Shown: piece by piece, positions 29,555 through 38,315 of the stretch | How the letters are laid out: each line of letters starts with the position of its first letter | Numbering within the stretch: the stretch's first letter is position 1 | Origin: Muribaculaceae bacterium | GTDB taxonomy: Bacteria > Bacteroidota > Bacteroidia > Bacteroidales > Muribaculaceae | NCBI GenBank assembly: GCA_017409345.1 | Contig: JAFQSX010000024.1 | Location: 1 to 49,956 of the forward strand | Length of the DNA stretch: 49,956 nucleotides | Direction: 5' to 3' | Made by a program: the position numbers and the translations under genes | The notes under the pieces: model-generated | The model's input: the letters and a program-made list of their open reading frames with translations, nothing else | Database searches by the model: none | What the model was told of the DNA's origin: nothing

Positions 29555-29949
29555 TGATAAAAAGTTTTATGTATTGATAATAATTTGATTTACGAAAATT
29601 GATATTTTATGCAAAAATACAAAAATATAGTGCAATATCATAATTGTTGCTTGATTATATTAATCAATAGGGCGTTTTTTTGCGCATTTGTGTGTTATAA
29701 AATATTAATTCTTATAGATGTTAATTGTGATGTGTGATTTTATTAGTAAGTTTGTATATGCATTTATATTAAATGTAAAGAGAAAGGATTATAAATAAGT
29801 GAATCATAGGATTGGATAGGCTGCTTGTGAAAGTAGGCTATTCTTTTTTTTGTGAATGTGGGTCGCCGTTAGTAAAAATTAGTATCATTGGGCAGATATA
29901 TTGCCCCATGGGATGCTTACATTTGTAACATAATTAAAAGGAGATAGTT
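29555..29949. other. A/T-rich intergenic region with promoter-like elements
   Basis: The 395 bp between nagB and the small 85-aa gene hold overlapping nagB -7-like boxes near 29612-29627 (minus strand), TAAGTTTG at 29747-29754 and TACATTTG at 29918-29925 on the + strand, and a T-run near 29845. The last -7 box is 24 nt before the small gene and is its likely promoter. No further gene is seen. Confidence 0.45.
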
Positions 29950-30207
29950 ATGGCTACAATAGATTTACAAGATGAAGTTTTCGCAACATTGACCCAACGA
30001 GGTAATATTATTGCGTCAGTACGATTAATTGGAGTTAATTCAATCTCAAACATTTTGCAACAACTAAGGCTGTTGGCTTCAAAATGTGTAGGGTTGGTGA
30101 CTTTGAAGATTCGCAATCGTACACAAGGTTGGTTGCAATGTCGACAAATAATGTTGTCTTTACCTCGTGAAGAGAATAGTGCAACGACTCAACTAACGCT
30201 GTTTTAA
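29950..30207 (+). CDS. Small hypothetical protein
   Basis: This 85-aa protein begins MATIDLQDEVFATLTQRGNI and contains a helix LQQLRLLASKCVGLVTLKIR. It has no signal peptide or membrane span, and I do not recognise a named family. Support for a real gene comes from a strong AAAGGAGAT Shine-Dalgarno site 6 nt before the ATG (uncommon in this phylum) and a TACATTTG -7-like box at 29918-29925. The start-to-stop frame is clean in an otherwise gene-poor gap. The fold could resemble the regular alternation of a small regulatory protein, but nothing specific can be said. Confidence 0.6.
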   Translation: MATIDLQDEVFATLTQRGNIIASVRLIGVNSISNILQQLRLLASKCVGLVTLKIRNRTQGWLQCRQIMLSLPREENSATTQLTLF

Positions 30208-30222
30208 ATGGTTGAGATGATT

Positions 30223-31350
30223 TTATGGTTGATAATTGTTAATGATTGTGGCAATTTCGTGGGCATCTTGCATTGAAGTACATCGGGTAATCGGTAGGCT
30301 CACGATTTCATCACAAATTTTCTCTGAAATAGGTAAGTTTAGGTTGTTATATTCGCAATAGCATTGTTGTTTGTGAAGAGGAATGGGATAATGAATTGCT
30401 GTCTCAACTCTATTTTCAAGCATGTAATTTCTGAATTGATTGCGATTGGCAACTCTAATTACATATTGATGCCATACAACCTCATTTTCGATACGTTTTA
30501 AAGGTTTTATAATTGCAGCATTTGAGATTTCAGAATCATAAATATCGGCAATAGATTGTCGATATTTATTTTCTTCTTTTAAGAAAGGTAATTTTACATT
30601 TATAATGGCCGCTTGAACTGGATCAAGCCTGCAATTTAGGCCTTTAAAAGAGTTATGGTATTGTTGATTGCTGCCATAGTTACGCAATGCGGCTACAACA
30701 TGAGCCAGATCTTTGTCGTGGGTGACAATCGCACCGGCATCGCCCATTGCACCGATGTTTTTTGTGGGATAAAAACTAATTGCCGCGGCATCTCCAAGTG
30801 AGCCTGTTGCACGAGAATTATAAAGGCCATCGTGTAGTGATGTCGCTCCTAATGCTTGAGCATTATCTTCAATGACTTTTAGGTGATGTTTTTTTGCTAT
30901 GTGGACAATTTTTTCGTTCCAAGCAACGCGACCATATAAATGTACGGGCATAATTGCCTTTGTGTTTGGAGTGATTATTTCTTCTAAATAGTCGCCATTG
31001 ATATTATATGAAACTATATTGGGGTCAACAAAAATGGGCTTAAGTTGATTGTCGGTTATGGCAAGTGCCGAAGCAATAAATGTGTTGGCAGGAACGATTA
31101 TCTCGTCTCCTTGCTTCATTATGCCAAGTTCAATATATCCACGCAAAATTAATCTTAATGCATCTAATCCGGTGCTAACACCAATGCAATGTGGAGTGTT
31201 GCATATTGTGCTCAAATTCTTTTCAAAGGCATTAACTTCGTCCCCTCCGATATATGTACCACTATCGATGACTCGATTTACTGCATCTTTGATGGCACTA
31301 TTGTATTGTTGATTGATTGTTGCTAAATTTAGGAATGTATAATGCTTCAT
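30223..31350 (-). CDS. DegT/DnrJ/EryC1/StrS-type sugar aminotransferase
   Basis: This 375-aa PLP enzyme transfers an amino group to a keto-deoxysugar nucleotide. Features are VIDSGTYIGGDEVNAFEK near 27-44, the cofactor-binding STGLDALRLIL near 59-69, VIEDNAQALGA near 159-169, and the PLP lysine in SFYPTKNIGAMGDAG (Lys197). It is the last gene of a five-gene leftward operon behind rmlB, rmlA and two FdtA/QdtA-type cupins. The order predicts a dTDP-3-amino-3,6-dideoxyhexose (Fuc3N or Qui3N type) for a surface glycan. The acetyltransferase that usually completes the N-acetyl sugar is not in the window. Confidence 0.92.
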   Translation of the reverse strand: MKHYTFLNLATINQQYNSAIKDAVNRVIDSGTYIGGDEVNAFEKNLSTICNTPHCIGVSTGLDALRLILRGYIELGIMKQGDEIIVPANTFIASALAITDNQLKPIFVDPNIVSYNINGDYLEEIITPNTKAIMPVHLYGRVAWNEKIVHIAKKHHLKVIEDNAQALGATSLHDGLYNSRATGSLGDAAAISFYPTKNIGAMGDAGAIVTHDKDLAHVVAALRNYGSNQQYHNSFKGLNCRLDPVQAAIINVKLPFLKEENKYRQSIADIYDSEISNAAIIKPLKRIENEVVWHQYVIRVANRNQFRNYMLENRVETAIHYPIPLHKQQCYCEYNNLNLPISEKICDEIVSLPITRCTSMQDAHEIATIINNYQP

Positions 31351-31361
31351 AATGAGTGTCT

Positions 31362-31805
31362 TTATTTGCGCTTCGCTTCGGTTAGATGTAGAAACTCGTC
31401 ATAATCGCGAACATAGTCGTCTTCGGAGTATATCTCTGAAGTAAGGACTAAACAAACCGACCCTGACGAGAACTCATTAATCTCCCTCCATAATCCTGCC
31501 GGGACATATAGTGCTTTATATGGGCGATTTAGGATGAATGATTTTGTTGCTTTTCCATCATTTAGGGTTACAGTAAAGCATCCACTTACAGCAATAATAA
31601 GAGATTGATTGTCACAATGTGCATGACCTCCACGCTCGGCATCGCCTGGAATGTCGTAAAGATAATAAATTCTCTTTGTAGTGAAAGGGATATCCTCATT
31701 GTTTTCGATAACTGACAATGCTCCGTTTCTGTGGGTGTTGCGCATAAGTTCAATTATACGACAATCCTCAATCGTAGATTTTGCAAAAATTTCGTGTTTA
31801 TCCAT
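31362..31805 (-). CDS. dTDP-4-keto-6-deoxyglucose ketoisomerase-like cupin (FdtA/QdtA family), copy 1
   Basis: The 147-aa cupin matches the FdtA/QdtA (WxcM-like) group, which moves the keto group of dTDP-4-keto-6-deoxyglucose from C4 to C3. The active-site motif ERGGHAH gives both expected histidines (His61 and His63), followed by LIIAVSGCFTVTLNDG and VPAGLWREI. It overlaps the second cupin gene upstream by 8 nt and is 11 nt before the aminotransferase. Because it keeps the full HxH motif, it is the better candidate for the active ketoisomerase in this operon. Whether the product is galacto or gluco configured cannot be told by eye. Confidence 0.88.
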   Translation of the reverse strand: MDKHEIFAKSTIEDCRIIELMRNTHRNGALSVIENNEDIPFTTKRIYYLYDIPGDAERGGHAHCDNQSLIIAVSGCFTVTLNDGKATKSFILNRPYKALYVPAGLWREINEFSSGSVCLVLTSEIYSEDDYVRDYDEFLHLTEAKRK

Positions 31806-32211
31806 TTTTGTTCACAATCGTTTTGTATAACTCAAAATCACGAATGTAATCATTGGGGGCGTATAATGTTGATGAAAGGACAAGAGCAACCGAATTGGTT
31901 GAAAAATTATCAATCGAACGCCATGTCATAGGTGGGACATAAAGTCCATAATATGAGCGAGCCATGTGGATGCGACGCTCTTGATTGCCATCGCTTAAGA
32001 CTACGTCAAAACTGCCTGATAGGGCAACAATGAATTCATGTTGTTGGCGGAAAGCATGACCATCGCGAAACATCCCACCGGGGACATCGTAAATCCAATA
32101 TACACGTTTAATGTCAAACGGAATTTGATCGTTATTTTGTATAAACGATAAATTCCCTCTGGGGTCTGTTACCTTTGGCAGGTCAATTATATGTGCTTTA
32201 TCTAATGCCAC
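31798..32211 (-). CDS. FdtA/QdtA-family cupin, copy 2 with altered active-site motif
   Basis: The 137-aa cupin is related to its downstream neighbour over the whole length ([39 protein letters not shown]). The HxH pair is changed: [12 protein letters not shown] has His52, but Phe54 where copy 1 has His63, and an extra His58 nearby. It may be catalytically altered or inactive, have a different sugar preference, or act as a partner subunit. It overlaps rmlA by 14 nt and copy 1 by 8 nt, so all are translated together. Tandem cupins of this kind would suit a pathway branching to two epimers, but this is inference. Confidence 0.85.
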   Translation of the reverse strand: MALDKAHIIDLPKVTDPRGNLSFIQNNDQIPFDIKRVYWIYDVPGGMFRDGHAFRQQHEFIVALSGSFDVVLSDGNQERRIHMARSYYGLYVPPMTWRSIDNFSTNSVALVLSSTLYAPNDYIRDFELYKTIVNKNG

Positions 32212-33079
32212 TTTCTGCTAATCTGATTAAGTATTGACCATATTCGTTGGCTTTCATCGGCTCGGCAAGGGTGCGTAACTGTTGAGCATCAATAAACCCA
32301 CGACGGAATGCAATCTCTTCAAGAGCGGCAACTCTCAATCCTTGACGTTTTTCAATCGCTTCGATGAAATTAGAAGCCTCCATTAAAGAGTCAATCGTGC
32401 CTGTGTCAAGCCAAGCAAAACCACGACCAAAGCACTTTACATTTAGTCGTCCCTCTTTCATGTAAATTTCGTTTACGCTAGTGATTTCAAGTTCGCCACG
32501 TGCTGATGGTTTTATTTTTTTTGCGGTTTGAATTACATCGTTTGGATAGAAATATAGACCGACAACCGCTTTGTCTGATTTGGGATTTGTTGGCTTTTCT
32601 TCAATGTCAATGGCTTTTCCATTTTCATCAAGAGTGACAACTCCATATCTTTGAGGGTCAAGTACGGGATATGCAAATACGGTGGCTTCATTCTTTGAAG
32701 CAATATTTAGCGCATCAACCAGCATTGCTGTAAAACCTTGTCCATAAAAAATATTATCGCCAAGAACAAGACACACATCGTCGTTGCCTATAAATTGCTC
32801 GCCGATTAAGAATGCTTGAGCAAGCCCTTCGGGACGAGGTTGTTCGGCATATTCAAACTTCACCCCAAGGTCGCTGCCATCACCAAGTAAACGTTGGAAC
32901 ATAGGCAAGTCGGTGGGAGTAGAGATGATGAGGATTTCTCTAATGCCGGCAAGCATGAGTACTGAAATGGGATAATATACCATGGGCTTATCATAAACAG
33001 GAATCAATTGTTTTGATATCCCTTTGGTGATAGGGTATAGGCGTGTGCCTGATCCCCCGGCTAATACAATTCCTTTCAT
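32198..33079 (-). CDS. rfbA: Glucose-1-phosphate thymidylyltransferase
   Basis: RmlA/RfbA joins dTTP and glucose-1-phosphate to make dTDP-glucose, the entry step to deoxysugars. The 293-aa product has the nucleotidyltransferase signature [11 protein letters not shown] at about 8-18, the metal and substrate residues in [12 protein letters not shown] near 103-114, [18 protein letters not shown] near 160-177, and the terminal domain typical of RmlA. It lies 11 nt behind rmlB and overlaps the cupin gene behind it by 14 nt. Confidence 0.97.
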   Translation of the reverse strand: MKGIVLAGGSGTRLYPITKGISKQLIPVYDKPMVYYPISVLMLAGIREILIISTPTDLPMFQRLLGDGSDLGVKFEYAEQPRPEGLAQAFLIGEQFIGNDDVCLVLGDNIFYGQGFTAMLVDALNIASKNEATVFAYPVLDPQRYGVVTLDENGKAIDIEEKPTNPKSDKAVVGLYFYPNDVIQTAKKIKPSARGELEITSVNEIYMKEGRLNVKCFGRGFAWLDTGTIDSLMEASNFIEAIEKRQGLRVAALEEIAFRRGFIDAQQLRTLAEPMKANEYGQYLIRLAESGIR

Positions 33080-33090
33080 CTATATTTGAT

Positions 33091-34293
33091 TTATTGACGA
33101 TTGTGATACATTTGTTCGTAATATCGTTGATAATCTCCCGATGTAACACTCTCAACCCATGATTGATTGTCAAGATACCAACGAATAGTTTTTTCAATTC
33201 CAATATTGAATGGTGTTTCGGGATACCAACCGAGTTCGACAGCAATCTTTGTAGGGTCAATAGCATATCGCATATCGTGTCCCGGGCGATCTGCTACAAA
33301 ACTAATCAAGTCATTGTTGATGTCCTCTACTTTACAAGTTAAGAGCGATTGATATTGAGGCTCTTCATTCATGATGCGAGCGATAGTGGCAATAACGGTT
33401 TTTACAATGTTTATGTTTTGCTCTTCATTGAAGCCTCCAACATTGTAAACCTCTCCAAGTTTTCCTTGGCGCAACACCATGTCTATAGCCTTTGCATGAT
33501 CTTCAACATATAGCCAATCGCGTACATTTTCCCCCTTACCATATACCGGTAGTTTTTTACCTTCAAGGATGTTCTTGATGATTAGCGGTATGAGTTTTTC
33601 GGGGAAATGATATGGACCATAATTATTACTGCAACGAGTGATATTTATGGGCATCCCATAGGTCTCATGATAAGCAAGGACTATGAGGTCGGCACCGGTC
33701 TTTGCTGCAGAATAAGGTGAACGAGGAGCCAATGGTGTGTCCTCAGTAAAGAATTTAGTGCCAAAAGTTTTTAAATCGTCTCTTCCTTCAATAACACGTT
33801 TCACTTCATCGCTTACTAGTAGAGGTTGGGCATCATCAAAGTCTTTAGATAGTGAACCATATACCTCATCGGTGCTTATTTGAAGGAATCGGCAACCATC
33901 TTTATATTTGTTTTTACCATTATTGTCTTTCCCCTCAAACCAAGCATTTCGGGCACAATCAAGAAGGTTTTGTGTGCCAAGAATGTTGGTCTCAAGAAAG
34001 AGACGAGGATTGGTAATGCTTCGATCTACGTGTGATTCGGCAGCGAAGTTTACGATATAATGAGGGTCATATTTGGCAATAATATCAGTTACAAGGTCTC
34101 GATTGCCTATATCCCCCTTTATAAAAGTCACATTGTCTTGCTCTATCTCATTTTTTATCGTCATGAGATTACCGGCATAGGTCAAATCGTCAAGAATAAC
34201 AACTTCAACATTGTTGTTCCATTTTTTTAGGATATATTTTACAAAGTTGGCACCGATAAATCCGGCGGCACCTGTAACGAGATATTTCTTCAT
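33091..34293 (-). CDS. rfbB: dTDP-glucose 4,6-dehydratase
   Basis: RmlB/RfbB converts dTDP-glucose to dTDP-4-keto-6-deoxyglucose. The 400-aa short-chain dehydrogenase-type enzyme has the NAD-binding GAAGFIGANFVK near the N terminus, the catalytic STDEVYGSL, the YSAAKTGADL Tyr-Lys pair, and RCSNNYGPYHFPEKLIPL with the substrate-binding loop. The ATG at 34293 gives the usual MKKYLVTGAAGF start; a longer frame would add three residues. It is about 45 residues longer than typical RmlB (near 350), owing to an insertion around KDNNGKNKYKDGCRF and the segment before DTPLAPRSPY, which is common in Bacteroidetes. It is first in the operon. Confidence 0.97.
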   Translation of the reverse strand: MKKYLVTGAAGFIGANFVKYILKKWNNNVEVVILDDLTYAGNLMTIKNEIEQDNVTFIKGDIGNRDLVTDIIAKYDPHYIVNFAAESHVDRSITNPRLFLETNILGTQNLLDCARNAWFEGKDNNGKNKYKDGCRFLQISTDEVYGSLSKDFDDAQPLLVSDEVKRVIEGRDDLKTFGTKFFTEDTPLAPRSPYSAAKTGADLIVLAYHETYGMPINITRCSNNYGPYHFPEKLIPLIIKNILEGKKLPVYGKGENVRDWLYVEDHAKAIDMVLRQGKLGEVYNVGGFNEEQNINIVKTVIATIARIMNEEPQYQSLLTCKVEDINNDLISFVADRPGHDMRYAIDPTKIAVELGWYPETPFNIGIEKTIRWYLDNQSWVESVTSGDYQRYYEQMYHNRQ

Positions 34294-34386
34294 TTTATGC
34301 AATTATCTGAAATTTGTTGCAATTTACGATATTTTCTTGAGATAGCCAACATTCATAAGGATATCGGCTATATAGATAACGAAAAA

Positions 34387-34420
34387 ATAGCCGAAACCTA
34401 TATATGTAGATTCCGGCTAT
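34387..34420. terminator. Terminator downstream of the acyl-CoA synthetase gene
   Basis: ATAGCCG (34387-34393) pairs with CGGCTAT (34414-34420), and the inner bases extend the stem with wobble pairs. On the minus strand a run of six T follows, so it ends the leftward synthetase transcript about 20 nt past its stop. The other side is also T-rich, so it may work both ways. Confidence 0.75.
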
Positions 34421-34442
34421 CATATTTTTTTATGCACGTTTA

Positions 34443-36110
34443 TTATGCGTTGTATAGATATCGCTTAATTGAGCGTTTGGGCGTTTTTTCAAATTCGTTG
34501 GCGATGAGTTGAATTTTTTCAATTTTTTCATAAGGCGCAACTAATTTGTTAAGATCTTTGCGCACTTGTTCCATCACCTCTCTCAATTGGTATGCCCCAA
34601 TGCCATTAACGTCCATTGCTTCGTAATCGGGATAAACAAGTGCTACAAGTCGGCTATTGCGTTCCACAACAAGGCTTTCGGCAACGTATGGCATGTTGTT
34701 AAGTTTTGATTCAATCTCTTCGGGATAAATGTTTTGACCATTGGCCGAGAGTATCATTGTTTTAGAACGACCTTTGATAAAGATAGTGCCATCGGATGAT
34801 CGAGTTCCCATGTCGCCGGTGTGTAGCCATCCATCTTTATCAAGAACCAAGTCGGTAGCCTCTTGATTTTTGTAATAACCTTGCATACGATTCTGACCTC
34901 TTACACATATCTCACCGGGAATGTTTTCCGGATCTTCACTGAGGATTTTTGATTCCATAATGCCCGGAAGTGTGCGACCTGATGAAGTGGGGATGAATTC
35001 ACGCCAAGGAGTGTGGCTGATAAGTGGTCCACATTCTGTCATGCCATAGCCCACGGTGAATGGGAATTTTATCTTGTGAAGGAAGTCTTCAACCTCTTTG
35101 TTTAGAGGTGCTCCACCTACGATTACTTCCTCAAAATTACCACCAAATGCTTCAATTAATTTTTTGCGTATTTGAGAATATATGGCAGTGTCAATAAATG
35201 GGATTGCAAGGGCCCAACGGATTGTTTGTTTGGTAATCATGGGTACAATCTGTTTGCGATAAATCTTTTCAAGGATTAATGGAACACAAATAACCAAGTT
35301 GGGACGAATTTCGCTCATTGCTTTAATCAAAATTTTAGGAGAAGGTAACTTTCCTAATAATGTGATGTGTGTGCCTATTGCCAACGGTACAAGCATGTCA
35401 AAAGCGCAACCATAGGCATGAGCAAGAGGAAGGAATGAAACGCAACGTGAGCCTCGGAAGTGCAGATTTGCATTGAGCCCATAGATTACATTACCACAAA
35501 GATTGTTATAAGAAAGCATTACTCCTTTAGAAAATCCGGTGGTGCCCGAGGTGTAGTTGATTACAGCAAGTGCATTGGGGTCAACATCGGGGTAGGAGAT
35601 ATCTTCGCGACGGAATCCATTAGGATATTTTGCGTTGAAAATGCTTGAAAGATTGCGCATTGCATTGATTACATTTCCTTCTGACTCTTCGCTTTCGGCA
35701 AGGAGTTCGTTGTTATCAAGCGAAAATACGGCTTTAACTTTTGGAAGTCTATCGTATTCAATCGATTCCCAAATGTATTGAGAAACAAACAATAATACCG
35801 AGTCGGAATGGTTTACGATGTGTTGCGCATCTTGAGGATTGAAGTCGTTTAATACAGGTACGATTACTGCTCCGTAGGTAATTGTGGCAAAAAATATTTG
35901 AATCCATTCGGGCGTATTCTTACCTAATAGTGCAATCTTGTCACCTTTTTTGATGCCACATTCTTTAAAAAGGAGGTGATAGCGTGCTATTGATTTGGCA
36001 AATTCACCGTAAGTAATTGTCTTTTTTGAAATATAGTTGCTTAGTGCCGGTAATTCCCAGTTATCTTTGAAACTTTGAGCATAAATCTCAAGTAATTTTT
36101 CCTGCATCAT
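34443..36110 (-). CDS. Long-chain acyl-CoA synthetase (AMP-forming)
   Basis: The 555-aa enzyme activates fatty acids through an acyl-adenylate. It contains the AMP-binding signature VINYTSGTTGFSKGV near 188-202 and the second motif VGYGMTECGPLIS near 350. The GWLHTGDMG motif is near 430, and GRSKTMILSANGQNIYPEEI near 450 carries the hinge to the C-terminal domain. No signal peptide is present. Such enzymes feed exogenous fatty acids into phospholipids. It is transcribed alone, with a terminator about 20 nt downstream. Substrate chain length is not readable. Confidence 0.92.
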   Translation of the reverse strand: MMQEKLLEIYAQSFKDNWELPALSNYISKKTITYGEFAKSIARYHLLFKECGIKKGDKIALLGKNTPEWIQIFFATITYGAVIVPVLNDFNPQDAQHIVNHSDSVLLFVSQYIWESIEYDRLPKVKAVFSLDNNELLAESEESEGNVINAMRNLSSIFNAKYPNGFRREDISYPDVDPNALAVINYTSGTTGFSKGVMLSYNNLCGNVIYGLNANLHFRGSRCVSFLPLAHAYGCAFDMLVPLAIGTHITLLGKLPSPKILIKAMSEIRPNLVICVPLILEKIYRKQIVPMITKQTIRWALAIPFIDTAIYSQIRKKLIEAFGGNFEEVIVGGAPLNKEVEDFLHKIKFPFTVGYGMTECGPLISHTPWREFIPTSSGRTLPGIMESKILSEDPENIPGEICVRGQNRMQGYYKNQEATDLVLDKDGWLHTGDMGTRSSDGTIFIKGRSKTMILSANGQNIYPEEIESKLNNMPYVAESLVVERNSRLVALVYPDYEAMDVNGIGAYQLREVMEQVRKDLNKLVAPYEKIEKIQLIANEFEKTPKRSIKRYLYNA

Positions 36111-36220
36111 GATATAGATTATTAGAAATAATTTGTTTGTTATGCAAAGGAAATAAATTTAACTAAAATATGCAATTTTTTGACCTTTTTGTTGTGTGAA
36201 CATTCTTTAACGAGGCAAAA

Positions 36221-36251
36221 AAAACATCGACAATTTTTTTGCCGATGTTTT
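36221..36251 (-). terminator. Terminator of the ABC transporter/GntR operon
   Basis: AAAACATCG (36221-36229) pairs with CGATGTTTT (36243-36251); read leftward it is followed by a run of eight T. It lies about 20 nt beyond the GntR stop codon. Confidence 0.85.
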
Positions 36252-36269
36252 ATAAAAAGTATATAGTTG

Positions 36270-36626
36270 CTATTTCCGGTTGTTATAATGTTCAATAATG
36301 TCATTAATTGAGATTTGTAATCGATCCATCTCGTTAAATACCTCATTGAGGGTAGTCTCATAAAATTCTTCTCGGCGAGCAGTGTTTACTCGCGATAATG
36401 CATCAGTAGCCAAGAAGAAACCAAGTCCTCTTTTAGCATAGATTATCTCTTCATCTTGAAGATATTCATACGCTTTCAACACGGTGTGGGTGTTGACCGA
36501 TAGTTCCAAGGCAAGTTCTCTCACCGATGGCACTTTGGCGTCTTCGCTCCACTCTTGCGCCAAGACTTTGTTGAAACAATAGTCAATGATTTGTTGATAT
36601 ATAGGTTTGTTCGTTTTGAGATCCAT
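36270..36626 (-). CDS. GntR-family transcriptional regulator (YtrA type)
   Basis: The 118-aa protein has the short GntR layout of the YtrA subfamily: a winged HTH (PIYQQIIDYCFNKVLAQEW, VPSVRELALELSVNTHTVLK, IIYAKRGLGFFLA) and only a brief helical tail, with no ligand domain. YtrA regulators usually control the ABC transporter genes beside them. Here the gene is the last of a leftward operon, 11 nt behind the permease gene, so autoregulation of the transporter is the natural inference. Inducer unknown. Confidence 0.93.
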   Translation of the reverse strand: MDLKTNKPIYQQIIDYCFNKVLAQEWSEDAKVPSVRELALELSVNTHTVLKAYEYLQDEEIIYAKRGLGFFLATDALSRVNTARREEFYETTLNEVFNEMDRLQISINDIIEHYNNRK

Positions 36627-36637
36627 AGTACGGGTTG

Positions 36638-37414
36638 TTATAATTGGCGATGTTTAATTGCTTTAATAGTATAATAAGTCGCAATCGAAACGATGATGAG
36701 AGTAAATATAGTGGAAATATTTAATGTGACGCTAAATGTAGATTCAAAATCAAGGTCGTGAATTCCGGCAATTACTCCAATAATCCCCGCAATTGTGCCA
36801 CTGATAAATGAGAAGCCAAGCGACATGATAATTGCCATCAATGCTTTACTCTTTTTAAATCGACACACGGCAAAAAGCGCAATTGATATCATGAGGAAAG
36901 TGATTATTACAAGAGATAGCAAATAGGCTAAACCGATGTTGGCTGATTCGATTATATTAAGCAATTTTTGTGGCAAGTTTAAACTGATTACATTATTTAT
37001 CAATTCTCGTGAATCGGGAAATATATACATAAGTGCAACTCCTAAAGCAGTGGGAATGAGAACCGACGCCGGAATTATCACATAAGTGTAAATGAAATAG
37101 TATGCAACCTTCTCATTGCCCGATACGGGTAAAGTCGTTTCAATTAGTTGGAAATCTCTGCGAGTGAAAATCAATGGACTCCAATATGTCATATAGGAAA
37201 TGACGAAGTGAGCTAAGATGCCCCATAATACATTACTTGAATTGATTGTTACCAAGAAAATTAATAGCACGGTAAAGAAGAATGAGATGCCTGAATATGC
37301 TATTATTTGTTTTCGTGTAGTGGGTGCATAAAAATTGGCAAGCATCTTTACACGTTTCCATGAAAAACCATTGTCTAAAATGGGGGAGCATATAGTGTTG
37401 TCAGTGTAAGTCAT
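36638..37414 (-). CDS. ABC transporter permease (ABC-2 type)
   Basis: The 258-aa membrane protein has about six hydrophobic segments (for example SGISFFFTVLLIFLVTI near 45, LAYLLSLVIITFLMISIALF near 160, and FTLIIVSIATYYTI near 240). It has no ATPase motifs. It lies 18 nt behind the ATPase gene and 11 nt ahead of the GntR gene, so the three make one exporter module. Bacteroidetes modules of this type are often linked to bacitracin or lantibiotic stress in related Gram-positive systems, but the substrate here is not known. Confidence 0.85.
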   Translation of the reverse strand: MTYTDNTICSPILDNGFSWKRVKMLANFYAPTTRKQIIAYSGISFFFTVLLIFLVTINSSNVLWGILAHFVISYMTYWSPLIFTRRDFQLIETTLPVSGNEKVAYYFIYTYVIIPASVLIPTALGVALMYIFPDSRELINNVISLNLPQKLLNIIESANIGLAYLLSLVIITFLMISIALFAVCRFKKSKALMAIIMSLGFSFISGTIAGIIGVIAGIHDLDFESTFSVTLNISTIFTLIIVSIATYYTIKAIKHRQL

Positions 37415-37432
37415 AAATCTAAAGTTTAGAGG

Positions 37433-38260
37433 TTATTTTAATGCGTCTAATACGTCTTGAGCCACTTCGCTCATTAATGCACTGTATATTAGTGCAAAGT
37501 TTATTTCGGTTTCTTTATTGTCGATGTTTTTTTCAATAGACTTGAAACCGGTCATATCATGCTCTAAATATAATGCATTTGGATTAGGAGTTGTTGATGC
37601 AACAAATGCGAGTTTACTGCAAATCTCATCGGTGCTCATTGATAATACAAGTTCCCCACGACGAAGCATCATCACACTTTCAAACAAGTTTTTCAAATCC
37701 CACACAGTGTGAGTGGAAATAATTACGGTTTGTTGCTCGTTAAGGCTGCTAACCATAATCTTTAATAATTCTTTCTTGGCATTGATGTCAAGACCATTGG
37801 TAGGTTCATCGAGTAGAAGGACATCAGTGCCAAGGGCCATTACATAAGCAAGGTTGGCTTTCTTGCGATTTCCTAATGATAGTGCAGCGAAAGGTTCGTT
37901 GCCCGAAAGATGGAATATTTCAAGATTTTTGCGGAATGTATCTTCGTTAAACGTTGGATAGAACTGAGAGTGTATCTTTGCAAATTCATTAATGCTCTTT
38001 GCGGGATATGTGATGTCTTCGGGCATGAAAAATACTTTGCTCATATCACATGGGCGACGTTTTGATATGTCGTTGCCATCAATTTCGCATAGACCCTCTT
38101 TGGCGTATAAAAGTCCGGCAATGACATGGAGTAGGGTAGTTTTTCCTGCTCCGTTCTCTCCGAGTAATAAATGTATTCCCGGCCCTATTTGGGTGTTGAT
38201 ATTATCAAGGGCATTGTATCCCTTGTAATAACTGTAGGTAAGGTTATTAATATTAATCAT
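37433..38260 (-). CDS. ABC transporter ATP-binding protein
   Basis: This 275-aa ATPase is the motor of the exporter. It has Walker A GENGAGKTT at 34-42, a Q-loop region (FFMPEDITYPAK), the signature LSLGNRKKANLAY near 127, Walker B VLLLDEPTNGLD near 148-159, and the H-loop IISTHTVWDL near 180. The last 60 residues are a variable extension. It is the first gene of the transporter/GntR operon. Confidence 0.95.
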   Translation of the reverse strand: MININNLTYSYYKGYNALDNINTQIGPGIHLLLGENGAGKTTLLHVIAGLLYAKEGLCEIDGNDISKRRPCDMSKVFFMPEDITYPAKSINEFAKIHSQFYPTFNEDTFRKNLEIFHLSGNEPFAALSLGNRKKANLAYVMALGTDVLLLDEPTNGLDINAKKELLKIMVSSLNEQQTVIISTHTVWDLKNLFESVMMLRRGELVLSMSTDEICSKLAFVASTTPNPNALYLEHDMTGFKSIEKNIDNKETEINFALIYSALMSEVAQDVLDALK

Positions 38261-38315
38261 AATGATAAATAAGTTTAGTTGGTTAATGTTTATAATGAGT
38301 TTAGTTGATGTTATA

